64,000 nucleotides of DNA from Phycisphaerae bacterium (GTDB lineage Bacteria > Planctomycetota > Phycisphaerae > Phycisphaerales > UBA1924): the NCBI GenBank assembly GCA_016873295.1, contig VGXM01000007.1, positions 37,563 to 101,562 of the forward strand. The letters run 5' to 3'. Below are positions 44,860 through 55,209 of this stretch, in pieces. Under the pieces are notes generated by a model that was not told the DNA's origin, made no database searches, and saw nothing but the letters and a program-made list of their open reading frames with translations. Each line of letters begins with the position of its first letter. The stretch's first letter is position 1. Position numbers and translations under genes: made by a program.

Positions 44860-46278
44860 CTACTGGTTCCGGAGCTTGTTGAGCCCGTTCAGGGCCGCCA
44901 CGCGGTAGCACTCGGCGAGCGTGGGGTAGTTGAAGACGGCGTTGACGAAGTACTCGACGGTGCCGTTGAAGGCCATGACCGCCTGCCCGATGTGGATGAG
45001 CTCGGTGGCGCCGGTGCCGATGGCGTGGACGCCCAGGAGCGTGTGGCTGTCCTGGTGGATGAGCAGCTTCAGGGCCCCGATCTCGTCGCCCAGGAGCTGC
45101 CCGCGGGCGATCTCCTTGTACTGCGCCACGCCGGCCTCGTAGGGAATGGCCTCCTTGGTGAGCTGCTCCTCGGTCCATCCCACCATCGAGATCTCGGGGA
45201 TGGCGTAGATGCCGTAGGGGAGCAGGCGCCCGTAGCTCTCGCAGCGTTCGCCGAACATGTTGCACGCGGCCAGCCGCCCCTGCTCCATGCTCGTGCTGGC
45301 CAGGGCGGGGAACCCGATGACGTCTCCGGCGGCGAAGACGTGCGGGACGGCGGTCTGCCCCTGCTCGTTGACCTTGATCCGCCCGCGGGCGTCGGCGGTG
45401 AGCCCCGCCGCCGACAGGTTGAGGTCCTCGGTGTTGCCCTGTCGGCCGATGGCGTAGAGCAGGCAGTCGGCGCGGATGGTCTTGCCGCTCTCGAGCGTGG
45501 CCTCGACCATGACGCCGTCGCGGGTGCGGGCGCCGGGCGGGGGCTCGATCCGCTTGATCCTGACGACGTTCTCGCCCATGCGGAGGGTGACCCCCGACTG
45601 TCGGAGGTGGTACTGGAGGGCCTCGATGATCTCGGCGTCGACGAAGTCCAGCAGCCGCTGGCGGCCCTCGACGAGCGTGACCTTGACGCCCAGGGCCGAG
45701 AGCATGGAGGCGTACTCGGTCCCGATCACGCCGCCCCCCACCACGATCATGGAGTGCGGGGTATGCGAGAGCGAGAGGAGTTCGTCGCTGGTGATGATGT
45801 TGTCGGCGTCGAACTCGATGTCCGTGGGCTTGGCGGGGCGGGTGCCGGTGGCGATCAGGATCTTCTCGGCGCCCACGGTCTCGGAGGCGTGCGCGCCCAC
45901 CGCGTCGATGACGTTGGAGTCGCGGAACTGGCCCCGACCCGTCACCACCTCCACGCCGTTGCGGGCGAAGTGCTCGCGCACCATGTCGATCTCGGCCTTG
46001 ATGACGCGGTTGGCGCTCTCCCACAGCGACGCGAAGGTCGCGGTGCGGGCCGCCTTGTAGAAGTCGGCGGTGCGGGGCGTGGCCTCGGCCCGCCCCCCGA
46101 GGTTCAGGATGGCCTCGCGCAGGGCCTTGCTCGGGATGGTCCCGGTGTTGATCGCCGCGCCACCGACCACCTCGCGCTGCTCGACGACGCAGACCTTCTT
46201 CCCGAGCTTGGCGGCCTGGATCGCGGCCTTCTGCCCCGCCGGGCCCGAGCCGAGCACGCAGAGATTGAACTGGCGCAT
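44860..46278 (-). CDS. sthA: Soluble (Si-specific) pyridine nucleotide transhydrogenase
   Basis: FAD flavoprotein (472 aa) that passes hydride between NADPH and NAD. It has the two-dinucleotide-binding-domain layout of the dihydrolipoamide dehydrogenase family. FAD site: NLCVLGSGPAGQKAAIQAAK. NAD(P) site: MIVVGGGVIGTEYASMLSAL. Second FAD motif: VFAAGDVIGFPALAST. The redox-disulfide segment reads GGAAINTGTIPSKALREA, without the CxxxxC of E3 enzymes; loss of the disulfide is diagnostic of SthA. The start (MRQFNLCVLG) is preceded by GATAAT 7 nt upstream and no Shine-Dalgarno sequence. It balances NADPH/NADH, possibly relevant to the fumarase and PDH genes nearby. Confidence 0.93.
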   Translation of the reverse strand: MRQFNLCVLGSGPAGQKAAIQAAKLGKKVCVVEQREVVGGAAINTGTIPSKALREAILNLGGRAEATPRTADFYKAARTATFASLWESANRVIKAEIDMVREHFARNGVEVVTGRGQFRDSNVIDAVGAHASETVGAEKILIATGTRPAKPTDIEFDADNIITSDELLSLSHTPHSMIVVGGGVIGTEYASMLSALGVKVTLVEGRQRLLDFVDAEIIEALQYHLRQSGVTLRMGENVVRIKRIEPPPGARTRDGVMVEATLESGKTIRADCLLYAIGRQGNTEDLNLSAAGLTADARGRIKVNEQGQTAVPHVFAAGDVIGFPALASTSMEQGRLAACNMFGERCESYGRLLPYGIYAIPEISMVGWTEEQLTKEAIPYEAGVAQYKEIARGQLLGDEIGALKLLIHQDSHTLLGVHAIGTGATELIHIGQAVMAFNGTVEYFVNAVFNYPTLAECYRVAALNGLNKLRNQ

Positions 46279-46285
46279 GGCGTAG

Positions 46286-46291
46286 ATTATC
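46286..46291 (-). promoter_or_regulatory. -10 box GATAAT for sthA
   Basis: Minus-strand GATAAT, then 7 nt (CTACGCC) and the ATG at 46278. No ribosome-binding site fits, which suggests a leaderless transcript. Confidence 0.5.
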
Positions 46292-46378
46292 GGCCCGGCC
46301 GCGGGCCGGCTTGGGCAGGGCCGGGCGGGCGGGGCCCGATTCCGCCCGCTCGCCGCCGGCGGGCTCGGGCGAGGGTGA

Positions 46379-47761
<1,383 letters not shown>

Positions 47762-47766
47762 GGCGG

Positions 47767-47772
47767 AGGGTA
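47767..47772 (-). promoter_or_regulatory. -10-like box TACCCT for fahA
   Basis: Minus-strand TACCCT ends 5 nt before the fahA ATG at 47761. No Shine-Dalgarno sequence. Weaker than the GATAAT or TATAGT examples; co-transcription from the tRNA promoter is an alternative. Confidence 0.3.
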
Positions 47773-47794
47773 CTGCCGCCGCACGGCGCCGGAG

Positions 47795-47867
47795 TGGAGC
47801 GGACCGGACTCGAACCGGCAACCCCTAGCTTGCAAAGCTAGTGCTCTACCAATTGAGCTACCGCCCC
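47795..47867 (-). tRNA. tRNA-Ala (UGC anticodon)
   Basis: A 73-nt cloverleaf reads on the minus strand from 47867. The acceptor stem GGGGCGG pairs with CCGCTCC and includes the G3-U70 pair that identifies alanine tRNA. The D arm is GCTC-AATTGGTA-GAGC. The anticodon stem CTAGC/GCTAG encloses TTTGCAA, giving anticodon TGC. The T arm has TTCGAGT, and the discriminator base is A. The 3' CCA is not encoded, so it must be added enzymatically. fahA begins 34 bp downstream on the same strand. Confidence 0.97.
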
Positions 47868-47968
47868 GGCGGAGAGAGTCTAGGGAGACGGCGGCGCACC
47901 CGGGCTGGCGGGGGCGAGTCGAACGCTGTAGACTCGCCCCGGCGCCGCGCCGCCAGGGGACCCCACCA

Positions 47969-48946
47969 ATGCCACGCCGCTCGCTCACCGCATCCGCCGC
48001 GTTCCTCGCCGGCTTCGCCGGCGCCGCCCACGCCTCCGACGCCGGTCTGTTCGCCCCCGCCGCGTTCGCCTATCAGCGGCCGGGCGAACCGCCCGAGGGC
48101 AAGCCCAAGTCGGGGCCGCCCGAGGGCTCGGAGGCGAGCCTGGCGGTCGGGGGCATGCACACGTTCCGGTCCGACTTCGACGACGACTCGGGGAAGATCG
48201 GCGTGACCCGCGCCGACGCGGACGTGGGCTTCTCCATCGCCGTCGCCGAGCACCGCTGGGTGGACCTGGGCATCTTCTACGAGCGTTCGTGGTACCAGTT
48301 CGACGGGGTGAGCGGGTTCGGCGAGGGCGTGACGGAGCCGTGGGACGACGTCCAGAGCCTGCGCCTGAGCCTCGGATACCGGGTCGGGTTCAACGCCACG
48401 TGGAGCTACTCCGTCGCCGGGTTCGTCGACAGTTCCGCCGAGGACGGGGCCGAGTTCGGCGACAGCCTGACCTTCGGGGGGCTGGCGGGGTTCGGGTACA
48501 AGGTCAACGACAACCTGGAGCTCGGGCTGGGTCTGCTCGTCGCCAGCCGACTCGAGGACGACCCGTGGATCATCCCCCTGCCGCGCGTGGACTGGAAGCT
48601 GGGCGAGAAGGTGCGCCTGCGCCTGGGCGGGGCCCGCGCGGGCGGGGCCCTCGCCTGGGAGTTCAGCGACGCCCTGACCCTCGCGCTCGAGGCCTCGTAC
48701 CGCTCGCGCGAGTTCCGGCTCGAGGAGATGAACCCGGCGGCGCCCGAGGGCGTGGGGCGCGACCGACAGGTCCCCGTCGGGCTCGCCCTCACCTGGAAGG
48801 CCTGCCCCAACGCGTCGATCGGCGTGCGCGCGGGGTACGTCCTGTGGCAGGAGTACGAGGTGCTCGACCGCGCCGGCAACCGCCTCGTCGAGAAGGACGC
48901 CGACGCCGGCCCCTACCTCGGCGCCTCCCTCCGACTCTCGTTCTGA
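47969..48946 (+). CDS. Outer-membrane beta-barrel protein, unknown role
   Basis: 325 residues. A signal peptide (SLTASAAFLAGFAGAAHA) is followed by a Pro/Lys/Gly-rich mature N-terminus and a run of amphipathic strands (HRWVDLGIFYERSWYQFDG, WSYSVAGFVDSSAEDG, VRLRLGGARAGGALAWEFS). The C-terminus YLGASLRLSF ends in Phe, as expected for BAM-inserted proteins. The pattern resembles DUF6268-type outer-membrane proteins, with low certainty. ATG 47969 has a TAGACT box about 33 nt upstream at 47931. It is divergent from the tRNA gene. The protein is expected in the outer membrane. Confidence 0.7.
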   Translation: MPRRSLTASAAFLAGFAGAAHASDAGLFAPAAFAYQRPGEPPEGKPKSGPPEGSEASLAVGGMHTFRSDFDDDSGKIGVTRADADVGFSIAVAEHRWVDLGIFYERSWYQFDGVSGFGEGVTEPWDDVQSLRLSLGYRVGFNATWSYSVAGFVDSSAEDGAEFGDSLTFGGLAGFGYKVNDNLELGLGLLVASRLEDDPWIIPLPRVDWKLGEKVRLRLGGARAGGALAWEFSDALTLALEASYRSREFRLEEMNPAAPEGVGRDRQVPVGLALTWKACPNASIGVRAGYVLWQEYEVLDRAGNRLVEKDADAGPYLGASLRLSF

Positions 48947-49003
48947 CCGCGCCCTCGCTTCCCCGCTCCCCGCCTAGCCTTTCCGCCCCACGGAGCCGCA
49001 CCC

Positions 49004-49384
49004 ATGCCCAGCCCCGCCGATTGCCTCTACTCCGCGTCGCACGAATGGCACAAGGTGTCCGGCGACACGCTGACGCTCGGGCTGACCAAGTTCGCCGTCG
49101 ACCAGCTCACCGACGTGACGTACGTGCAGGTCAAGCCCAAGGGGACGAAGGTGGAGGCCGGCGGCGCGGTGGGCGAGGTCGAGAGCGTGAAGACCACCAG
49201 CGACGTCTACAGCGCCGTCGCGGGCGAGATCGTCGAGGTCAACCAGGCGGTGATCGACGACCCGAGCCTGCTCAACCAGGACTGCTTCGGCAAGGGCTGG
49301 CTCTGCAAGATCAGGGTGTCGGACCGTGCGGGGCTGGAGAGGCTCATGAAGCCCGCCGACTACGACAAGGCCTACCCCGTCTGA
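49004..49384 (+). CDS. gcvH: Glycine cleavage system H protein
   Basis: Lipoyl carrier (126 aa) of the glycine cleavage complex. The beginning YSASHEWHKVSGDTLTLGLT is typical, and the lipoylated Lys is in GEVESVKTTSDVYSAVAGEI. The C-terminus has GWLCKIRV and the YDKAYPV end. GGAG precedes ATG 49004, with a TAGCCT box ~25 nt upstream. No gcvT or gcvP is in the window, and the downstream gene is an unrelated ABC transporter. The H protein could also serve as a lipoate donor, as in some bacteria; that is inference. Confidence 0.93.
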   Translation: MPSPADCLYSASHEWHKVSGDTLTLGLTKFAVDQLTDVTYVQVKPKGTKVEAGGAVGEVESVKTTSDVYSAVAGEIVEVNQAVIDDPSLLNQDCFGKGWLCKIRVSDRAGLERLMKPADYDKAYPV

Positions 49385-49460
49385 GGCGAACCGGGCGGGC
49401 GGGCACGCCGTACCCTGAGCGTTCCGCGGGCGCCCCACGCCGCGGCCCGAGGCCCGCCCC

Positions 49461-50195
49461 ATGCTCGACGTCCGCGAGGTGCACAAGGCGTATCGGCTGG
49501 GCGGTCGCACGGTCCAGGCCCTCCGCGGCGCCACGCTCTCGATCGCCGAGCCCGGGTTCTACGCGATCATGGGGCGCTCGGGCTCCGGCAAGAGCACGCT
49601 GCTGCACCTGCTGGGAGCGCTGGACCGCCCCGACGCCGGGACGATCACGATCGACGGCGAATCACTGCACGACATGGGCGAGCGCCGCGCGACCCTCTAC
49701 CGCCGACGCAGGATCGGCATCGTGTTCCAGCAGTACAACCTCATCCCGACGCTGACGGCCCGCGAGAACGTGGAGCTGCCGGGCCTGCTCGCGGGCGAGC
49801 CCGCCGACGCGATCGCGGCCCGGGCCCGCGCCCTGCTCGACCGGCTCCAGCTCCAGGGTCGGCACGAGCACCGCCCCGATGCGCTCTCGGGCGGGGAGCA
49901 GCAGCGCGTCGCGATCGCCCGGGCCCTGCTCTTCGAGCCGGCGCTCCTGCTGGCCGACGAGCCCACCGGGAACCTGGATTCGTCGACCAGCGAACACCTG
50001 TGGACCCTGCTGGCCGAACTCGCGGGGGAGCGGCGGATGATGGTCGTCATGGTGACGCACGAGCCTGCGGCGGCGATCCACTGCCGACGCATCTTCGTGC
50101 TCCAGGACGGGGCCATCCGCGACACCATCGACACGGAGGGACTCGATGCGGGCGGCGTGGCGGCTCGCTACCAGCAGTCTGTTCGAGCGGCCTAG
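49461..50195 (+). CDS. ABC transporter ATP-binding protein (LolD/MacB type)
   Basis: ATPase subunit (244 aa) of a type VII exporter. Walker A is [18 protein letters not shown], the Q-loop is FQQYNLIPTLTARENVELP, the signature is LSGGEQQRVAIARAL, and Walker B is LLADEPTGNLD, the last motif common in LolD/MacB/FtsE proteins. It pairs with the FtsX-like permease encoded next, whose start (50146) lies inside this gene, giving a 50-bp overlap. The pair may extract lipoproteins or export peptides; the substrate is unknown. Confidence 0.92.
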   Translation: MLDVREVHKAYRLGGRTVQALRGATLSIAEPGFYAIMGRSGSGKSTLLHLLGALDRPDAGTITIDGESLHDMGERRATLYRRRRIGIVFQQYNLIPTLTARENVELPGLLAGEPADAIAARARALLDRLQLQGRHEHRPDALSGGEQQRVAIARALLFEPALLLADEPTGNLDSSTSEHLWTLLAELAGERRMMVVMVTHEPAAAIHCRRIFVLQDGAIRDTIDTEGLDAGGVAARYQQSVRAA

Positions 50196-52902
50196 CCGCA
50201 CGGCCCTGCTCACGGCGGTGGTCGTCGCCGCCGCCGTGCTCATCGCCGCGGTCGGCGTCGCCTTCGGCTCGCTCAACCACGCCGTGCGCCAGCGCGTCGC
50301 CGCCATGGTCGGAAACGCCGACCTCGTCCTCAAGCGCTCCGGGCGCGGGCAGTCGCTCGACGCGGCCCTGCTCGACCGCGTGCGGGGCTGGCCCGAGACC
50401 CGATTGGCGCGGGGGCGGCTCTCGGCGCCCCTGGCCCTCCGATTCCGGCGCCCGGTCTGGTCCCCGGAACCCGACGGCTCGTTCAAGCGCAGCACGTTGG
50501 TCCTCTCCGTCTCCGCCGACGGCGTGGGCATCGACCCCGCCTTGGAGCGCGACCTGCCCACGCTCCAACTCCTCGAGGGGCGGCTGCCCGGCGCCGACGA
50601 CGAGATCGTGCTCGACAAGGCCCTGGTCCGGCGCCTCAGCCGCCCCGAGGCCCGACTGGGGCTGGGAGAGGTGGGGATCCGCCTCCTGGGCGGCTCGACG
50701 CGCGACGTCGGCCCCATGAAGGCCGACCCGGGCCCGGAGCGCATCCCCGACAAGGCCCAGGCCGATCGCCTGAACGAGGGCGCCGGCATCGCGGTGGGCG
50801 ACTGGGTCGAGTTCGCCCGCTTCCGGGCGGCGCCCGTGCGCCTGCGAGTCGTCGGCGTCGCGTCCAGCCCGCCGCTGGGCGGCTCGGTGACGGGGTACAT
50901 GACGATGCCGGGCCTGGCGGCCCTCTCGTCGCGCCAGGGGCGGCTGTCGCAGATCGACGTGGTCGTGCGCGAGGGGCTGGACCCGACCGCCGTCGCCGAC
51001 CGGCGCCGGCCCGACCTCGACGAGGGCCTCTCACTTCAGACCACGCAGCTCATCACCAGCGGGCTGGACCGCAACCTGCGGGCGAACCAGCTCGGGTTCT
51101 TCGTGGCCTCGACGATGGCCTTCCTCGCCGCGTCGTTCATCATCATGACCGGGCTGGCCACGGGCGTGACGGAGCGCCAACGCGAGCTGGGCATCCTGCG
51201 CTGCCTGGGGGCGGCCCGGCGCACGCTCGCGGGCACGCAACTGCTCGTGGGCGGGCTGATCGGGACGGCGGGGGCCGCGGTGGGCATCCCCATCGGCGTC
51301 GCCGCCGCGTGGCTCATCCTCGACCACTTCCGCGACGCGCTCGACGCCGACGTGATCCTCCCGCCCGGGCGCCTCGCGTTCGCGTTCGCGGGGGCGGTGG
51401 GCGCGGGGCTGGTCGGGGCGGCGTGGCCCGCGTGGCAGGCGGCCCGTACGGCGCCGCTCAAGGCGATGAGCGTCCGATCCGTGCCGCCGAGCCGGCGCAC
51501 GCTGGTGCTGCTCGCGGCCCTCGGGGCGCTGGGCGTGCTGACGCACCTGTCGATCATCACTCTGCTGGACGACGCCGACACGCTCTTCCGGACCTACGTG
51601 GCGCTGGGCGTGCCGTCGATCATGAGCGGGTACTTCCTGCTGGGGGCGCCGGTGGTGGTGCTGGTGGCGCGCCTGGGCGGGCCGACTATCGCGCGGATCT
51701 TCGCCCTGCCGCGCCGGCTGCTGGGGCGCACGATCGCGGCGACGCCCTTCCGCTTCGGCTTCACCGCCGGGGCGATGATGCTGGGGCTGGCCCTGATGGT
51801 CGCGATCTGGACGCAGGGCGGGGCCGTGCTGCGCGACTGGCTGGACAAGATCGAGTTCCCCGACGCCTTCGTGGTGGGCCTGAACCTGACGCCCGAGAGC
51901 CAGCGGGTCCTGGATGAGCTCCCGTTCGTCCGCCGGACCTGCGCCATCTCCATCCAGCCGGTGAGGTCGCAGCGCTCCTTCGGCATCTCGGGGTTCACCG
52001 AGATCAACACCAGCTTCGTCGCCTTCGAGCCCGAGCCCTTCTTCGAGATGGTGCGCCTGAGCTGGGTGAAAGGCGACGAGGCCTACGCCCGCCGGCGCCT
52101 CGCCGAGGGGGGCGCCGTGCTCATCGCCCGCGAGTTCTTCACCGCCGGGAAGCTGGGCGTCGGCGACACCTTCATCGCCACGCACAACGACCGCACGCAC
52201 TCCTTCGAGGTCGTGGGGGTCGTGTCGAGCCCCGGGCTGGAGCTGGTCAACGACTTCTTCAAGGTGGAAGAGCGGTTCACCGAGCAGACGGTGCACGCCG
52301 TGTTCGGCAGCCGCAGGGACCTGCGCGAGAAGTTCGGGTCCGACGCGATCGGGCTGATCCAGATCGACCTGGACGACGCGGTCTCGGACGACGAGGCGAT
52401 CGCGACGATCCGCGAGGTGCTCCTGCCCGCGGGGATCCTCGACGCCGGGTCGGGGCGCCAGATCAAGCGCCAGATCACGGGCATCGTGCGCACGTCGCTG
52501 GTGATCAGCTCGTCGGTCGCGGCGTTCGCGATGTTCATCGCCTGCTTCGGGGTGGCGAACCTCATCATCGCGGGGGTGCACGCGCGGCGGTTCGAGTTCG
52601 GCGTGCTTCGGGCCCTGGGGGCCTCGCGGGGCCTGCTGGCGCGGCTGGTGCTCGCCGAGGCCGCCGTCATCGCCGTCGCCGCCGGCGTTCTGGGCACCCT
52701 CATGGGCCTGCAGGGGGCCCTGGGCGGGACACGCCTCAATCGCGCCATCTGGGGGCTGGAGCTGGATGCGCTGCCGCCCCCCGGGCCCATCGCCATCGGG
52801 TGGCTCGCGGTCTTCCTGTTCACGCTCGGCGCCGCGGGGCCCACCGCCGCCGCCCTGTCCCGCAAGCGCCCGCGCGAGCTCCTCGGGTCGGTCCGCGGCT
52901 GA
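50146..52902 (+). CDS. ABC transporter permease, FtsX/MacB-like, double domain
   Basis: 918-residue permease with two FtsX-type halves. A first helix (LLTAVVVAAAVLIAAVGVAF) is followed by a long periplasmic domain (about 45-310) and a helix group (MAFLAASFIIMTGLATGVTE, then RELGILRCLGAARRTLAG). A second group of helices (VALGVPSIMSGYFLLGAPVV) and a second large outside domain (about 590-760) come next, and a final group ends with the conserved RRFEFGVLRALGASRGLLAR. Cytoplasmic coupling helices are in the RELGILR and FEFGVLR motifs. The internal duplication resembles LolC/E fusions or DevC-like permeases. The start is chosen at 50146 inside the ATPase gene. Confidence 0.88.
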   Translation: MRAAWRLATSSLFERPSRTALLTAVVVAAAVLIAAVGVAFGSLNHAVRQRVAAMVGNADLVLKRSGRGQSLDAALLDRVRGWPETRLARGRLSAPLALRFRRPVWSPEPDGSFKRSTLVLSVSADGVGIDPALERDLPTLQLLEGRLPGADDEIVLDKALVRRLSRPEARLGLGEVGIRLLGGSTRDVGPMKADPGPERIPDKAQADRLNEGAGIAVGDWVEFARFRAAPVRLRVVGVASSPPLGGSVTGYMTMPGLAALSSRQGRLSQIDVVVREGLDPTAVADRRRPDLDEGLSLQTTQLITSGLDRNLRANQLGFFVASTMAFLAASFIIMTGLATGVTERQRELGILRCLGAARRTLAGTQLLVGGLIGTAGAAVGIPIGVAAAWLILDHFRDALDADVILPPGRLAFAFAGAVGAGLVGAAWPAWQAARTAPLKAMSVRSVPPSRRTLVLLAALGALGVLTHLSIITLLDDADTLFRTYVALGVPSIMSGYFLLGAPVVVLVARLGGPTIARIFALPRRLLGRTIAATPFRFGFTAGAMMLGLALMVAIWTQGGAVLRDWLDKIEFPDAFVVGLNLTPESQRVLDELPFVRRTCAISIQPVRSQRSFGISGFTEINTSFVAFEPEPFFEMVRLSWVKGDEAYARRRLAEGGAVLIAREFFTAGKLGVGDTFIATHNDRTHSFEVVGVVSSPGLELVNDFFKVEERFTEQTVHAVFGSRRDLREKFGSDAIGLIQIDLDDAVSDDEAIATIREVLLPAGILDAGSGRQIKRQITGIVRTSLVISSSVAAFAMFIACFGVANLIIAGVHARRFEFGVLRALGASRGLLARLVLAEAAVIAVAAGVLGTLMGLQGALGGTRLNRAIWGLELDALPPPGPIAIGWLAVFLFTLGAAGPTAAALSRKRPRELLGSVRG

Positions 52903-52938
52903 CCGACGCGGGCCCCGGGGACAGGACCCAAGCCCGTG

Positions 52939-52944
52939 TAGCAT
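52939..52944 (+). promoter_or_regulatory. -10 box TAGCAT for the PhoD-like gene
   Basis: TAGCAT ends 6 nt before ATG 52951 with no Shine-Dalgarno sequence. Probable leaderless start. Confidence 0.4.
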
Positions 52945-52950
52945 TGGCCC

Positions 52951-53979
52951 ATGCGCCACGCCCTCTGGACCGCCCTCGCCCTGTGTCTGTTGCCGGCCGC
53001 GGCGTGGGCGGCCCCCCCCGCGACGGCCCGCCTGGCCCTCGGGTCGTGCGCCAACGACCTCCTGTTCCCCGACATGCCGATCTTCGCGCAGGTCCGACGG
53101 CACGCCCCCGACGCCCTCTTCCTCATCGGCGACACGCCCTACATCGACTCCACCGACCCGGCGGTCCAGGAGTCCCGCTACGCCCAGTTCTTCTCACGTT
53201 CCACGCTCGCCGAGCTGCTCAAGACCACGCCCATGTACGGCGTGTGGGACGACCACGACTTCGGGCTCGACAACACCGACGGCAACCTCGCGGGCAAGGA
53301 GCACAGCCGACGCGCGTTCGTCAAGTGGCACCCGGGCAACCCGTCCTTCGGCGAGCACGACCGCGGCGTGTACACCAAGGTCCGCGTCGGGCCGGTCGAG
53401 GTGTTCCTGCTCGACGCCCGCTGGTTCGCCGGCACCGAGCCCTCGTTCGCGGACCCGGCCCGGCCCACGCTCATCGGTCGCCAGCAGTGGGACTGGCTCC
53501 GGCGCGAGCTGTCGGCGAGCACCGCCACGTTCAAGCTGCTGGTCACCGGCATGATCTGGAACGACTCGGCCCGCCCGCTCAAGCCCGACTTCTGGGGCGC
53601 CTACCGGCACGAGCGCGAGGCGATCATGCGCTTCATCGGGGAGCGCGGCGTGACGGGCGTGGTGCTGGTCGCGGGCGACATCCACCGCTGCCGCGCCTTC
53701 CGGCACTCCGCCGCCGAGTGGCGGGCCCCCTACGACATGTACGAGATCGTCTCCTCGCCCCTGGCCAACACGGTGCACCTCACCGCGGACGTGCCCGACC
53801 CGCACCTGCTCTTCGACGCGCCGGCGATGCACGCCTTCGTGCTGCTGGAGGCGGACGCCGACGCCCACCCGCCCACGCTGACGGCCCGCTGGATCGACCA
53901 CGGGGGACAGGAGCTGTTCCGGCTCCGCGTGACGCTGGACCAGCTCTCGCCCGCGAAGAAGGAAGGAGCCGCTCCGTGA
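52951..53979 (+). CDS. Secreted PhoD-like metallophosphatase
   Basis: 342 residues with a signal peptide (WTALALCLLPAAAWA). It has the calcineurin-like metallophosphatase fold of alkaline phosphatase D relatives. Metal ligands are expected in ALGSCAND, LIGDTPYID, VWDDHDFGLDN and VAGDIHRC. The family hydrolyses phosphodiesters or phosphomonoesters outside the cytoplasm, and planctomycete members are numerous. The usual N-terminal beta domain of PhoD is absent, making this a short version. The stop overlaps the next start (GTGA, 53976-53979), so the DUF899 gene is co-translated. Confidence 0.88.
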   Translation: MRHALWTALALCLLPAAAWAAPPATARLALGSCANDLLFPDMPIFAQVRRHAPDALFLIGDTPYIDSTDPAVQESRYAQFFSRSTLAELLKTTPMYGVWDDHDFGLDNTDGNLAGKEHSRRAFVKWHPGNPSFGEHDRGVYTKVRVGPVEVFLLDARWFAGTEPSFADPARPTLIGRQQWDWLRRELSASTATFKLLVTGMIWNDSARPLKPDFWGAYRHEREAIMRFIGERGVTGVVLVAGDIHRCRAFRHSAAEWRAPYDMYEIVSSPLANTVHLTADVPDPHLLFDAPAMHAFVLLEADADAHPPTLTARWIDHGGQELFRLRVTLDQLSPAKKEGAAP

Positions 53980-54545
53980 ACCAGGAGATCGAGCGCCTCG
54001 AGCGCGAGCTGGAGTCCGCCAAGGAGCGTCTGCTCGCCGCCCGCCGCGCCGCCGCGCCGGGAAGGCTCGCCGACCGCACCCTCCGCTGGGCCGGGAGCGC
54101 GGCCCCCGTCCGCCTGTCGGACCTCTTCGGCGCCAAGCCCGACATGCTGGTCATCCACAACATGGGTCGGCAGTGCTCCTACTGCACGCTGTGGGCGGAC
54201 GGCTTCGCGGGCATCTACAAGCACGTGGCGGACCGCTGCGCGTTCGTGCTGACCACGCCCGACGACCCCGCGATCGCCGGCGCCTTCGCCGCCGAACGCG
54301 CCTGGCCCTTCCCGGTCGTCAGCATCGCCGGCACCGCGTTCGCCAAGGACATGGGATTCGCCAAGCCCGACGGGGGCGTGATCCCCGGCGTCAGCCCGCT
54401 CCGCCGCGAGCCCGACGGCACCATCACCCGCCCCGCGCTCGGCGCCACCTTCGGGCCGGGCGACGACTTCTGCGCCCTCTGGCCCATGCTCGACCTGCTC
54501 AAGGAAGGCGCGGCGGACTGGTCGCCCAGGTTCCACTACGCATGA
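53976..54545 (+). CDS. DUF899 family thioredoxin-like protein
   Basis: 189 residues from GTG 53976, fixed by the GTGA overlap and GGAAGGAG upstream. An N-terminal coiled coil (IERLERELESAKERLLAARR) precedes a thioredoxin-like domain with NMGRQCSYCTLWADGFAGIY, the C-x-x-C motif of DUF899 proteins. Also present are AERAWPFPVVSIAGTAFAKD and the C-terminal WPMLDLLKEGAADW. A redox role is likely but the partner is unknown. Cytoplasmic. The stop overlaps the MOSC gene start (ATGA, 54542-54545), forming a three-gene coupled run with PhoD-like and MOSC. Confidence 0.88.
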   Translation: MNQEIERLERELESAKERLLAARRAAAPGRLADRTLRWAGSAAPVRLSDLFGAKPDMLVIHNMGRQCSYCTLWADGFAGIYKHVADRCAFVLTTPDDPAIAGAFAAERAWPFPVVSIAGTAFAKDMGFAKPDGGVIPGVSPLRREPDGTITRPALGATFGPGDDFCALWPMLDLLKEGAADWSPRFHYA

Positions 54546-55027
54546 CCGCCGCGCGCACAGGGCGGGTCCACCAGGTCAGCGTGTCCGGCGGCGGGGTGCC
54601 CAAGACCGCCGTCGACCACGCCCACGTCACCCTCGCCGGTCTCGCCGGCGATGCGCAGCGCGACACGCGGCACCACGGCGGGCCCGACCGGGCCGTCTGC
54701 CTCTTCTCCCTCGACGTCATCCACCGCCTCCGCGCCGAAGGTCACCCCATCGCCCCGGGCACCGCCGGCGAGAACCTCACCCTCGCCGGGCTCGAATGGG
54801 CGTGCCTGGCCCCGGGCGACCGCCTCGTCTTCGACGCCGGCCCGACGCTCGAGATCGCCAGCTACACCAGGCCGTGCGCGACGATCCGCGGGTCCTTCGC
54901 CGACGGCGCCGTGTCGCGCATCCACCAGGGCGAGCACCCCGGCGAGTCGCGCCTCTGCGCCCGAGTCCTGGTCGAGGGCACGGTCCGCCCCGGGCAGCCC
55001 GTCCTGCACGAGCCGCGCAGGGCCTGA
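54542..55027 (+). CDS. MOSC domain protein
   Basis: 161 residues forming one MOSC domain. VSVSGGGVPKTAVDHAHVTL opens it, followed by GDAQRDTRHHGGPDRAVCLF and GTAGENLTLAGLEW. TRPCATIRGSFADG contains the conserved Cys expected to handle a sulfur or molybdenum-cofactor ligand. Free-standing MOSC proteins include YiiM-type enzymes that reduce N-hydroxylated compounds with the molybdenum cofactor; whether this one does is unknown. The start at 54542 is coupled to the DUF899 gene by ATGA. Confidence 0.9.
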   Translation: MTAARTGRVHQVSVSGGGVPKTAVDHAHVTLAGLAGDAQRDTRHHGGPDRAVCLFSLDVIHRLRAEGHPIAPGTAGENLTLAGLEWACLAPGDRLVFDAGPTLEIASYTRPCATIRGSFADGAVSRIHQGEHPGESRLCARVLVEGTVRPGQPVLHEPRRA

Positions 55028-55031
55028 AGAG

Positions 55032-55169
55032 AACGCGGAGGGCGCGGAGAGCGCGGAGTTCTGCGGAATGAGCGGCCACTCCCTCCCCTCCAGGGGAGGG
55101 ATGGGGAGGGGTTGCCCGATCGAACCCAAGGGCAACCAGCCCGTCCTGATCGCCTTCCCCCTCCGCGTT
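55032..55169. repeat. Inverted-repeat element upstream of uvrB (138 bp)
   Basis: AACGCGGAGGG at 55032-55042 is the exact reverse complement of 55159-55169. Inside are two perfect hairpins: CCCTCCCCT-CC-AGGGGAGGG (55081-55100) and GGTTGCCC/GGGCAACC (55110-55137). The first belongs to the 36-bp repeat shared with 17139-17174. The left arm shares GAACGCGGAGGGCGC with the larger element downstream of uvrB. No protein is encoded. Confidence 0.75.
55079..55114 (+). repeat. 36-bp palindromic repeat, intergenic copy
   Basis: Matches 17139-17174 at 33 of 36 positions, but here lies in non-coding DNA within the inverted-repeat element upstream of uvrB. Confidence 0.75.
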
Positions 55170-55209
55170 TTTCCTGGAGCGAAGCGGCAGGCGTCGGGCC
55201 CGCGATTCC

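Noticed and set aside
44860..46278. Dihydrolipoamide dehydrogenase (E3) for the PDH complex
   Set aside because: The redox segment is GGAAINTGTIPSK, without the two cysteines needed for E3; it matches soluble transhydrogenase.
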